Assembly (NCBI GenBank): GCA_963920575.1
Contig: OY986973.1
Location: forward strand, 6,303,054-6,367,053
Source of the DNA: Narthecium ossifragum
Lineage: Eukaryota; Streptophyta; Magnoliopsida; Dioscoreales; Nartheciaceae
DNA length: 64,000 nucleotides
Reading direction: 5' to 3'
Shown here: in pieces, positions 18,291 to 29,113 of the stretch
Position numbering within the stretch: the first letter of the stretch is position 1
How the letters are laid out: every line of letters begins with the position of its first letter
Made by a program: the position numbers and the translations under genes
Notes under the pieces: generated by a model
Database searches by the model: none
Seen by the model: the letters and a program-made list of their open reading frames with translations, nothing else
What the model was told of the DNA's origin: nothing

Positions 18291-20529
18291 ATGAAGGCGT
18301 CGCTGCTTCTGCGATGGCGGCGGTGGACAGCTACACGTTACGGCGTGTCCTCTTGCATCCCCTCTCCATCCCCAACCAGCTCTTCCTATCTTCTCACGGC
18401 CACCGCCACCGCCACCGCGACAAGACCGCTCCTCTCCTCGCACCCTCTCGCCGCGGCCTCTCGTTCCACAACAACCATTTCCTCCATCCATTTCCGACCT
18501 CTTCGCTTCCTCTCGCCGTTCTCCACTGCAACACCCGCTGCCCCAGGCAGCGGCGGCGGTGGAGTCGAATCTGGTAAACTATATAGGCTGGCTAACCCTC
18601 TCCTCAGCTCTAACGTAGTCCATCGTCTTCCTCTCGATTCTAACATAGGTTGCAGATGACACAGAGCTAGAAGATGGGGAAATCGAGTGGGAGGAAGAGG
18701 AGGAGGTCGAGGCCGAGGTATGTTGGCGTTAGATGCTTTGTTGTGGTAATTTATCCTACGACTTGCTTTGGTTTTGGTTCTGGCTTGGTGATGATGATAC
18801 CTACTGCGATTGTTTGCGCATGTAGATTGGGGATGGAGGGGATGGTGGTGGTGTGGTGCTCAAAGATGTTGTTTGGGGGGAGAGGGCTTTGTCGGCCGCT
18901 CGAGAGATCCTATCTTTGCATTTTGGTGATGATATAGATATGTATGCGTTTAAGGTGTCTCCGAAGGGATACATATATGTGCGACTGGACAAGCTTACAA
19001 ACAAGTAAGCTATTCCTTGTTCCTGCTTAGAATCAGCATTTGATATATATTCCACTTGAGCACTATATTTCTAGGCTATTTTTCAATTGGATGTGAAAGC
19101 AGAAATGATACTAAAAACTGCTGGTGAGCTATTAGGGTGTCTTAGATCATCATAACCTGAAAAAGCTGGAACAGATGGAGAATGAGCTCTTAGTTTGTTG
19201 CGGGAAGGACGCTGATTGATTGGAATCATAGGAAAATTCAGGGGAAGCTAGGGCATGCCACTGTAGGTTCCACAAGTCAATATTCATTCATGTCATCCAT
19301 TGAAGCGCAATCTGTTCAATCTTTGTTACATTGAATACACTTGAACTTATATAGTTATACATGCTAATTATAGTGTTTGACACACCAAGATACTCTTAGA
19401 TTTTATTCAACTGGCCTTGATGGATGTAGCAGAGTTATCAATGTCGATCATGTAACCTCAGTATGGTTTGATATCTTTAGACATTCAGGAGAGATGCACC
19501 TTCAGTTAGTCTAGTTGTTTATAGCTGACCTCTATTGCTTCAAAGCTCATGAAGATCTTTTCGAAGACAATGGTCTGTAGCCCTCAGCGGGGAGTTCAGA
19601 CTTTATCTTCTCTTTCACCTTCTTTATCTTGGCACAAGCTGCTGAACTGTTTCTTCGTTGACATGTTTTCCCACTCAGCCATATCTGCACCGGTAGGACA
19701 ACAATTTTTTTTCGATTCCAATGGAAGGAGAGGGTGTTCGTAGAGTTGCTAGCAATTATATTGCTCACCCTCCTTGAAGCTTAGATCTATGTAGCATTGC
19801 TTTCTACTTTCACAAGGTTGTTATGTTCTAATCTAGAAGCACTCTATGTTAGTAGACTGGTCTGTCACATGCTGCCTACTGACATTAAGCTTTAAGCTAG
19901 CTTCTTCTGCTTGGTATAACAATTTGTGAGAAATTGGCATACACTGATCAATTAATCTTGCTCAGATATGGTTGCCCTAGAATGGAGGAAATCGAGAAGT
20001 TCAATACCCTCTACAAGAAACTGTTAGACGAGATTGGAGTGTGTGAAGATATACCTCTGGATCTGGCTGTAGAGGTAATCAGCTAAACCTTTGTTGCTGA
20101 TGCATCTCCTTTCCTCACCATCACATCATCAGAATCGAAATCCACTTGTCCAGTATTTAGAATATTTGCTGTTTTCAATCTACTTCTAGCAATTATAGGT
20201 AAATATACCTTGTGTTGTTTTAGGTGTCATCACCTGGGGCTGAACGACTACTGAAGGTACCTGACGATTTGGATCGCTTCAAAGAGATGCCCATGAGAGT
20301 CCAGTACGTGGAAGAAATTATTGGCTCCAATCATAACAAGCAAAAAGAGGGTGTTTTTATGTTAGAGGTAGTTGACACTGAATCTGGGGAATGTAGTTGG
20401 AAGTTGGCAGATGTCAAGGAGAACAGGGCTGAACAAGGTAAAGGGAGGCCATTGAGCAGAAAGCAGAAAGACTGGAGATTGAAACTGCCATTCCAAGTGA
20501 TAAGGAAAGCCATGCTCTATTTGACTTAG
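18291..20529 (+). CDS. RimP-like ribosome maturation factor, organelle-targeted
   Basis: Five exons join in frame: 18291-18573, 18656-18717, 18826-19004, 19966-20074 and 20224-20529, giving 312 residues. All introns have GT-AG ends. The N-terminal 90 residues are rich in Ser, Thr, Ala and Arg, as in a plastid or mitochondrial transit peptide. An acidic linker (EEEEEVEAE) follows, then the RimP core with the hallmark VSSPGAERLL. The C-terminus GRPLSRKQKDWRLKLPF matches plant members of this family (UPF0090). Bacterial RimP assists 30S subunit assembly; the plant protein probably does so in an organelle, but this is inference. ATG 18291 was chosen because it is in frame with the rest. The MULE-1 target duplication lies just upstream, so the element occupies its promoter or 5' UTR. 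Confidence 0.85.
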
Positions 20530-20957
20530 TAACAACTTCTTCAACTCGGTTATGCTACAACAGCTGAAGATTCAAATGCATCCTTGATCCCATTTTTGGA
20601 AGATTTACAACATGAGGTGAACTTTTCATTGTTGATGCACACACATGTTCTTGATATATTTCCATTCGCCCTGTGATGTAAACAAGTATGACAGATGATC
20701 TAAGAAGTGAAAATGTAAAGCTATATATCACATTGTTAAATTAGTTGATTCAAAATTTCAACAGATGCGCTTTCTATTTCTTAAAGAAGTCAGACTTTTT
20801 ATTGATCATTCTCCAGAACCTTGGATAGTATAACAATAGAGACAAATACAGGCAATTCAAATTTTATTGCTATTGTTTTTTTTCGATACACAGATTGCAA
20901 AGGTTCTTCAGGCTGAATATCAGCCTCAAATGGCATCTACCAGTGGCCGGCTCGCTG

Positions 20958-22337
20958 CTAGAGAAACCTGGAGGGGCTGAATGGCGCAAGATCGACAGTG
21001 GTGGACCGGCCATCCAATATAAGCTCGGCAAGGGAAGCTCCGGTGGCCGGACCATTGAGTATTCCCCAGCAACTGTGTCCGGTAGCCACATAACATCCCT
21101 TGACCCCTGGCATCTCTCCGATGACCGGCAATCCATCATTGGTGCACGGGAGGAAGCACGCCTGCTCCACCACCACGTCCGCCTCGCCGTCTTGTAGGTG
21201 GCTGGACACATTCCCAGCAATCTCATGCAGCATTCTAATGGATGCCGGGTCTCCGACAATCTCCTCTGGGTTCTCCGGCGGCTCCACTGCCTCCGACATC
21301 CCGCAGATGTATACTTCCCCTGGCAAACACATAGAAATCACCCAAGATACAATCTTTCTAAAATTCTGAAGAATTGGGTTTCATCAAGCAATTAAGGTAT
21401 AGTTGTTAGTACCAGTGGGTCTTGGATAGACCTCGGGGTCGAGCGTCATGGCACCAGGCGACGGCTGATAGCTGAGGAAGAGAGCATGGGGCGTGATGGC
21501 CTCTGTGTTCTTAGGGCGCAACACGATACTATGGGCCTTGAGGCCGGAGACGTGGAAGAGGGATGACACCAGTGAAGACCGGCCCGACCACGGCCCGAGC
21601 GCCAGCACCACGACATCGACCTCGATAACCCTTCGCCGCTCCTCGCCACCGTCCTTCTCCTTGACGACCACCCCAGTGACGCGGCCACTACTAACTTCGA
21701 CGCTCTCGACTTCGGCGATGACCACCTCGACTCCGTGCTGGGCTTGGGCGGTGGAGAGGAGGGTGCGGGTGAAGAGCTGGGGATGAACTTGGGCGGTAGT
21801 CTCCGTCGTGCCGATGGTGCTGGATTTCCCGATAGTGGGGGCATCGATCCACGACGGTAGCGAAGAGTTGAAGGGGGTTCTGGAAGAGGAGGAGGGGTTT
21901 ATAGAGAGGGAGAGGGTGTGGAGGGGCCGATAGCCATAGGCTTGGGGGCCGTCCAGGGTTTGGGAGAGGGAGCGGTGGAGGAGGAAGCTGGCTTTGGCGA
22001 GGTGGGATACGGGAGGGGAGCACCAGTCGAGAGCCAGAAAGCCGCCGGCCTTTCCGGAGGCGGCGCACGCGACCGCGGATTTCTCGACGACAGTGACGCG
22101 GGCAGCGCCGCCTCCTTTGGTGGCGAGGAAGTAGGCCGTGCACGCGCCGATCACCCCGCCGCCGCACACAACCACCCGCTTCCCCGCCGCCGCCGCCTCC
22201 ACCGCCGGCGGATCCCCGGACGTCGGTTGCTCGGCGGATGACATGGCGAGGATGGAGGAGGCTCTTCGAAGGAGTGGAGTTGGGAGCATAAGAAGCTGGA
22301 GCGGAGGAGAGGCAGGCGGTGGGAGCCTAACAAGCAT
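20958..22337 (-). CDS. FAD-dependent oxidoreductase (DAO family)
   Basis: Two exons, 22337-21413 and 21319-20958, join in frame to give 428 residues. A 50-residue N-terminal extension precedes the dinucleotide-binding fold VVVCGGGVIGACTAYFLA, whose GGGVIG is at residues 59-64. This is the signature of the D-amino-acid-oxidase/glycine-oxidase-like superfamily. The C-terminal exon has the conserved FAD-family segments LPVIGEMPGVKGCYVATGHS and GPATGASLAELI. It resembles the uncharacterised plant FAD oxidoreductases related to yeast Tda3. Substrate is unknown. An organelle-type leader is possible. The gene converges on the RimP-like gene with 428 bp between stop codons. No lesion is visible. Confidence 0.87.
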
Positions 22338-22439
22338 CGGCGACGGCTTTAGTCTTTATATTGTTGCTATTATATGCGAAGGTTTGGCCACGCGTTAGGC
22401 CTCGGGATGGTGAATATATATATAGGGGGTGGATCGGCT

Positions 22440-23026
22440 CACACATGATTTAACACAATGTTTGACACATGATCTCAGCCCTTAATCTCAGCCTTGATCA
22501 AGGGCTGAGATTAAAACTTATACCCAGCTCCTCTCTCACCTTATTCCCAGCCTCCTCTCCTCCCCGATCCTGACCTAGGGCTCGCCTCCTCTCCTCTCCT
22601 CCTATCACGACCTCCCACGGCGCCCCCTCTCCTCCTATTCCGACCTCTCGCGGTGCCTCCTCTCCCGATCCGGTCCAACGGCTGCGTCGGCATCGGGAGC
22701 GACCGCTGGACAACCCAGCCACTATCGGGAGGTTTTCTTTCGCTTGCCTCCCTTGTCTTTGCCGTCGCCTCTCTCCCACCTGCCCTCATCGCCGACCTCC
22801 CTCTTGCCCTCTGTCGCTCGCCTCCCTCGTCTTCGCCATCGCCATCGCCGACCTCCCTCTTGTTTTGACAAGGGCCGTGGTGCATGTGAGACTTTTCCAC
22901 AAGTTGCTGAGGAGCAAAGTTTACTGGATGCCCTCCTGCTTGCTAAGGTATAGAACCATTATGCATGGCTGCATTGTTTTTGCTGAATACAACTTCATTT
23001 TGATCTTTTTTCTGGTATATTTTGCT
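22440..23026. other. GC- and CT-rich outer left arm of MULE-2
   Basis: Pyrimidine-rich sequence with repeated CTCCTCTCC blocks and a short open stretch at about 22860-22950. I do not recognise a gene; it may include captured host sequence. Confidence 0.35.
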
Positions 23027-23123
23027 CAGAAAACATTAATTTTGTAGTGGGATGGAATGGTTTGCTTAAGTTATTAAAACCATGCCCGATCATCAATGAT
23101 CTGCTTGTACCTGGAAAGCTTGT
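23027..23123 (+). repeat. MULE-2 inverted repeat, left arm
   Basis: Matches the reverse complement of 28184-28280 with only a few mismatches (for example GGTTTGC against GGTCTGC). Both arms include ACCATGCCCGATCATCAATG. Confidence 0.88.
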
Positions 23124-24428
23124 TCCTGGAATGGTTTGCTTAAGTTATATATTAAAACCATGCCCCAAGCATACAGTTAATCTTGTATGTTTTGGTGTTT
23201 CATGTCACAATTTATGATTTTGTATGCTTCATGTCTTCTGATCTTGTATGCTTCCTTTATGTTGCCGCAGTTACAGTTAATCTTGTATGTTTCATTTATG
23301 CTGCTGCAGTTACAGTTGATCTTTTATGCTTCATTAATCTTGTATGTTTCATTCATGCTTTTCATTCATATGTAAAGTCTCATTAATGTTGTTTTTCATT
23401 CAGGATTTTGGATGCCCTCAGTTGCTTCAGTTAATGAAGTTGTCAGTTTAGTTCCTTCCAAAAGTTAAAGTTAAAGGCCCTCTAGAAGTTGCTGGCAGAA
23501 GTTGAAGTCAAAGGCCCTCTAGAAGTTGATTCAGGATTTTGGATGTTTCTGAATGAACAACTGCTAACTTTTCTTTTGTATGCTAAACTTTAATGTACTG
23601 GGCCCTCAATGTGATGGAGTTGGTGTTACAGGACTACAAAAAATGCAGTAATTTTGTTACAGGACTATAGAAAATGCAGCAAGCATGCTGAATTTTTGAG
23701 GAAATGCAGCAGACATGCTGAATTTTTGATGAAAAAGCAGCAGGCATGCTCAATGTTTGAGTGGTTGTTGCTGCAACACTAATATCATCAGTTAAATAGA
23801 AATTCTAGTCCAAAAGGAAGAAGTGAAAGATGAAGACAGATGCATGAGGATTCTCAAAGAACAACTTAATTTGCACTATTAGTAAACAAAACCATAGACA
23901 AATCAAATCCATAGATGATATCCAACACTTATCAATTGAAGGAAGCTAAGTTCATTCTTTTCCATTGGTATGGGTACACAAGTTACAAAAGAATACAAAA
24001 ATGTCATCAGTTACATGCTATGTTTCATACAGTTGCTTCTTTCTGCTTCTTTTATACAGTTGGTTCAAAAATCATACAGTTTCTGAAGATACATAGTCAT
24101 CTTGCCTATTGGCTAAAATGAGAGAAACTTCTTCTCTCGCTGACACAACTAGCTCCACGGGGCAATTTCTCTCCTTCTGGACAAGCAGGGACTTCATCCA
24201 AAACATCAGCAAGGATCACAGGGACATCAAACTTAAACAGTTGGTCACATCAAACTTAAGCAGACCATTCAAGGTACAAGCTAAAACAGAGTGCACCAAG
24301 AAATAGAGTGCAAGAAATTCTTAGTTTGAAACAAAATCTGAATGGCATGACTCACTCTCCCACGAGACCAAAGCTAAAACAAAGAAAACAGTAGTCAAGC
24401 AAAAAACAAAATGTGAGATCCGTGCCAT
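23124..24428. repeat. Low-complexity and short-repeat interior of MULE-2
   Basis: Words such as AATCTTGTATGTTTCATTTA and TGCTGCAGTTACAGTT recur at 23180-23370. A repeat of about 32 bp with AATGCAGCAGACATGCTGAA occurs three times at 23645-23750. No gene is visible on either strand. Confidence 0.6.
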
Positions 24429-24542
24429 CTAGGTATTGGTGGCCCTCGCGTAAATCTGTTGGCTGGCATGTGCAGACACCATTCTGATGGAACCCCTGGC
24501 CATTAAATCTTTGATCGCCCTCTCGGCCGATGATCCATTAAC
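24429..24542 (-). pseudogene. RPS25: Captured 3' exon of ribosomal protein eS25 (RPS25)
   Basis: After an acceptor (CTTCAG) this 114-bp segment reads 37 codons and a stop. It includes [19 protein letters not shown], nearly identical to the C-terminus of plant cytosolic ribosomal protein eS25. The conserved core of the first two-thirds of eS25 (the lysine-rich start and the TPSVLSDRLR stretch) is not visible upstream. The fragment therefore appears to be a single exon carried inside the MULE, as in Pack-MULE gene capture. It lies about 0.6 kb downstream of the transposase stop and in the same orientation. Confidence 0.75.
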
Positions 24543-25141
24543 CTGAAGACAAAATAAATTCCAAGTTAAAACAATAGGAGCTGCTCAAATACATGAAAAA
24601 CATACATTACTTGTTCATCTAAAATAAAGGTTATTTCTTCAACAGACAAGCATGGCATTACCTGTTCATCTAGGGCAAAGAAGTCTTTGCTGCCAAGAGG
24701 ATAAGCTACTGAACCTTTTCATTATTGTCAGTTTATTGGCTCTTACAATCTCAACCTACTGAACCTACATCAAACAATCTCAATAAGGTACAAAGTGAAG
24801 TAGCCATAAAAGAGGATAAGCTACTTGCATATATCCAATATGATGAGGAACCTGGCCAATCGAATAGTAATACCACATTAAACCGAATTGTACATTTGGC
24901 CCTTATACGTTGTTGAAATAGACATGAGGAAATCAGATCCTCTTCAAGAGAATTGATCATTTCCAGTTTCAAATAGAAATGAATTACCTCCTTCTTGGAC
25001 ATCCGCATGTCTTTAAGTATCCTCTTGGTCACTAGCCGAGTATTCTACTTCCGCTTCTAGGGCTGTGGAAGCAAATAGACTATTCAAAAAAAAATGAGAC
25101 TATTTATCTCAAGTTAACATTTACACAAATGAACTTGTAAC

Positions 25142-27416
25142 TCACTTACCTTTGTTAGTTTTACTCATTGGATTTTCAGGACAAGTTCTCTTGTCATGAC
25201 CTAACTGTTTGCATAAGTTACACTTTCGTTTCTTCTTTAATGCCAACTCTAAGCTGCTTTTCAACCTCCCAGAGTGTATACAAGCATCTTTGCCCTTCAC
25301 ATCTTTTTTCCTACCCTTAGTTTGAGAGATGTTCGGATCCGAAAGCAATAGTTGAGATGGCCCAGTTGAATGTAAATCATCTTTTTCATTGCAAACATTG
25401 ATTAGAGGAGGCACATAAGAACAAGCTTCTACGAGCTTCTTGGATAGATCATTCATAGCTTGGATGTAAATTTTGTAACCTTCATCTGATGGGGCGGCCA
25501 AACAAGCCAATTTGGTAGATTCTTGACACATATGACTAAGTCTTAATGCCTCGGAATCTTCGTCCCCATCATCATGCACCAAACTCACTGAATCAATTAC
25601 CCTAAACTTGTTGGCCTTTTGTCTCCATCGTGGAAGAATAAAATGGTTCGGTATTACATCAATGTCTAGCCGGACAAAAACTTTCAAAATATGTCTACAT
25701 AGTATTCCAACAAACTCAAAGTTTTGGCATTCACACATACCCTCATATGTTTGTGGATCCAAACTGACGATGAACTTTTCAAATTCATGAACTTTTGACG
25801 TCACCACGAACGATTGAAATCTATCGACATTTCTCATTTCTTCAACCTTGTAATTAAAGGCTTCACTCATTTCATCCTTGAACTTGTTGTAGACATTTCT
25901 AGTGTAAACTTTTGCTGCATGCTTCAATAAAAATTCATTATCCTTCACAATTCGAAACTTATGCTTGGACTCATAATCCTCATCACTTTCCCTTTTGACA
26001 ATCCTCTTCAAGGCTTGCTCGTATTTGACAATAAATTCTTTAAGATTTGTCTTCGGAGTAACAAAAGCATCAAAAAATGAATTGATGCCCTCACTACGTC
26101 CGGTTGTATTCATACGGGCAAATAAGGTGCCGCGATTATAAACAGGTACCCATGAATCACGAATATCATACAATTGTTGAAGCCATTCATTGCTTTCTAG
26201 CCCATTTTTCTTCATCAATGCCACCCAGCTCTTTTCAAAATCCTCTTTCTTATATGTGAACCAAATACATTTTTTCACCTCCTTCTTGAATTTTGATTTT
26301 TTATAGTACACTTGTGACAACTTTTTCACAAACTTTTTCTTAATGTGCCAAAGACATAGACGATGACGAGTGTGAGGAAGGACTTTAGCAATTGCTCCTT
26401 TCATTGCCAAATCTTGGTCTGTGATGATAGCAGTTGGAGGACGTCCTCCCATAGCCTCAAGCCATGTCTGAAACAACCATATAAATGTCACCTCCGTCTC
26501 GTCTTGTAAAAGTGCACATCCAAACTGTATTGACTGCAAGTGATGGTTTACTCCAGTAAATGGAGCGAAAGGCATATCATACTTATTTGTTCGATATGTT
26601 GTGTCAAATGTGACTACATCCCCAAAATAATGGTATGCCATGCGAGATCGAGAGTCCACCCAAAAAAAAATTCACTGCCCTGCCAATTTCATCACATTGA
26701 ACTGCATAGAAAAATTGTGGATTTTGTGCTTGTTTGTTCTTAAAGTAAACAAGGACTGCTTGTGCATCGCCGCCATCTAGCTCTCTATGCCTCACATTCC
26801 TCAAGTGATTATAGCAGTCTCTATTATCAAAGCCCATGTGCTCGCCACCGAAAATTGAAGTAACTTTACAAACATCCAAATTTTCTTTATGAAATGCTTC
26901 GGTCAAATCCTTAATTGCTTTGGGCATGTGTCGATTTGACCTCATTTTCATCCTCTTAGATGGAGTCACTAATTGGTGATTATGGGTGTCATCGAAAACT
27001 GTTATTTTTCATTTGCTACTCCATTTGTCATATTTAATCCGCAAATGAGCCTTGCATTCACATCTCACAGTTGAACAATTTTTTAATCTTTTCTTTGTTT
27101 CCACTTCCTCATCTTCCTCTATGTGATCATTCTCCTCCACAACACCATCATTCTTAGTCTTGGCAACATACTTTCCTTCTTTTGCGCAAACAAATAGCAC
27201 ACTAGTCACTTCATTTGACCGGCTTTGTCCTTTGGATGAAGTTCTAGTACGAATCCAAAAACCATTTTGTCGACCATAATCTTCATAATACTTTCGTGCT
27301 TCATCAATTGTCGCAAAAGACATCTCACATGATGGTGCTTCTATCTCTTCCACATCGTTATTTGGAATTTGAAAATCATCTACTTCAAAATTATCTAAAT
27401 CAACATGTTCTTCCAT
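25142..27416 (-). pseudogene. FAR1/FRS-type MULE transposase, broken
   Basis: Reading from 27416: a FAR1 DNA-binding domain (SFATIDEARKYYEDYGRQNG...FWIRTR, then VRCECKAHL) ends at an in-frame TGA at 27011-27009. The same frame resumes (DDTHNHQLVTPSKR) to about 26665. There a run of nine T shifts the frame; with one T fewer it continues as WVDSRSRMAYHYFGDVV. The DDE domain follows (VTFDTTYRTNKYD and IITDQDLAMKGAIA, both Asp kept), then the SWIM finger (CECQNFEFVGILCRHIL) and a zinc knuckle (CNLCKQLGHDKRTC) before the stop at 25142. Domain order is that of FRS proteins and their MULE ancestors. The stop and the frameshift make it a pseudogene, unless the homopolymer is an assembly error. Confidence 0.85.
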
Positions 27417-28183
27417 TGCTTATCCTATAGAAGGAGCAAACAAGATACAATAATATGACCAATTTTAAAAACAAATGCAGAATTTAGCACTTAACATCAA
27501 ATCAAATATATTGCTGGATTGATATAGTTACAGAAATGCAGAATTTACCTCTTCTTGGAATTTGATATTAAGATCGGTGTCCAAATCGCCCAAGATTGGT
27601 CACCACTTTGTATGCAAGATCCCCAGTAGTCTTCTGGGGATGGAGATTAGCACCTGAAGTACATACCAAAATTCCTTAAGCAAAGAAGGCTGATTGAAAC
27701 TCAGATTGAATTTGAAAGAGGGAGTAAGGATATAAATAACGAGTTAAGACATGATGTAGGTTTGATCACAGTAAAACAGTGACTAGTAGGAGAACTCGTG
27801 AGAAGTGCAAGATATGAAGTCAGAAAGAGAAGAAGTCTCTTGTTCAAGTACCAGCAATGATAAATTATATTAGGAAAATGATGTAACAAATTTGGACTGC
27901 GCACGGGAGAAAAATTGACCAAGGGAAAGGATACGAATTTCACTAAGAACAAATCAAAAGGGTGAAGACATGACTAAGCTATCGGCATAGGATTGCAAGA
28001 TAGGAGAAGAAGATGCTGGATGGGATAACAAGTAATAGTACAAGAGAAGAAGAAATCGGAGAGGCAGGGGTGTAGAGATAAGGGAGAAGAGTTGGTGCTA
28101 AAAATGGTAGTTGGGAATGTCACTGGTAGGAGGAAGATAAGCTGCCATTGTCAGATAATGGGCCGTAGAAAAGACAAAAAGAT
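27417..28183. other. MULE-2 region upstream of the transposase
   Basis: AT-rich, no gene recognised. It should contain the transposase 5' leader and promoter, but I cannot place a TATA box with confidence. Confidence 0.4.
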
Positions 28184-28280
28184 ACAAGCTTTCCATGTAC
28201 AAGCAGATCATTGATGATCGGGCATGGTTTTAATAACTTAAGCAGACCATTCCATCCCACTACAAAATTAATGTTTTCTG
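28184..28280 (-). repeat. MULE-2 inverted repeat, right arm, cut by the gap
   Basis: Counterpart of 23027-23123. Homology continues up to the last base before the gap, so the arm was longer. Confidence 0.88.
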
Positions 28281-28480
28281 NNNNNNNNNNNNNNNNNNNN
28301 NNNNNNNNNNNNNNNNNNNNNNNNNNNNNNNNNNNNNNNNNNNNNNNNNNNNNNNNNNNNNNNNNNNNNNNNNNNNNNNNNNNNNNNNNNNNNNNNNNNN
28401 NNNNNNNNNNNNNNNNNNNNNNNNNNNNNNNNNNNNNNNNNNNNNNNNNNNNNNNNNNNNNNNNNNNNNNNNNNNNNNNN
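28281..28480. other. Assembly gap (200 N)
   Basis: Exactly 200 unknown bases, probably a placeholder length. It begins inside the right inverted-repeat arm of MULE-2, the kind of place where assemblies collapse or break. Confidence 0.99.
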
Positions 28481-29113
28481 CCCACCGCCTCGGATCGGGG
28501 GGTGCGAGGGGCGAGGAGGTGAAGGGTTTGGGCCATGGCATCGGCGGCGGTGGAGATGGGCGGCGATGGAGCTATTAGAAAGGGTTTAGGGAGGCTGGGA
28601 GGGCAGAGAGAAAGGAGGTGGTCCGACGGAGGTAATGAAGCCGGAGCGATGGGGGGTGGAGATGACCGTTTGAGACCTCCCAAACGGGCACCTGTAAGTG
28701 ACAGGTGACCGTTCTTCGAGCTCAAACGGTCACCCTTTGAGAGTCGAGACACTTTCTTTTTCTTCATTTCCAATCCAACTTCTGTATAAATGAGGACTTT
28801 GATCTCATTTTTACTCACTCTCTCACTCAATTTTTCATCAAACTCTTTTCACCAAGTGCATTTTCAAGCTCTCTATTCCCTAATTCAAGTTTTTCTCTTC
28901 TCTTTCTCCTGTAACTTCTTCCTCCATCCAAGATAACAATCTTGATAATGTGATCGAAATTGAAGGAGAAAAATGTGATCACAATAAAGTTCTTCCTTCT
29001 CCCCTGAAGTTGCTTCAACCGTCGCCGGTGATAATCCAACACCTCCATCAAAATGCACACGAACCGTAATTTCGGAGTTCTATAAAAGAAAGGAGATTAA
29101 AGATGTCAATTGG
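28481..29113. other. Sequence between gap and hAT coding region
   Basis: GC-rich to about 28680, then an imperfect inverted repeat around 28665-28735 (GACCGTTTGAG...CTCAAACGGTC). AT-rich sequence follows, which may be the 5' leader of the hAT element. In the last 120 bp the frame of the hAT protein is already open (...RTVISEFYKRKEIKDVNW), without an ATG before 29114. Confidence 0.45.

Larger units (their letters stand above)
22425..28280. mobile_element. MULE-2: FRS-type MULE with captured eS25 exon, right end in gap
   Basis: The element holds a FAR1/FRS-type transposase pseudogene (27416-25142, minus). A 97-bp inverted repeat lies at 23027-23123 and 28184-28280, consistent with the inner part of long Mutator-type TIRs. 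The left outer limit is approximate: sequence changes at about 22425 after an AT-rich stretch. At 22470-22515 a hairpin pairs AATCTCAGCC with GGGCTGAGATT. The outer part of the right arm falls in the 200-base gap, so the target duplication cannot be read. A captured ribosomal protein exon lies downstream of the transposase. Confidence 0.6.

Noticed and set aside
28120..28830. 236-codon minus-strand frame across the gap
   Set aside because: It runs through 200 unknown bases and joins two unrelated sequences.
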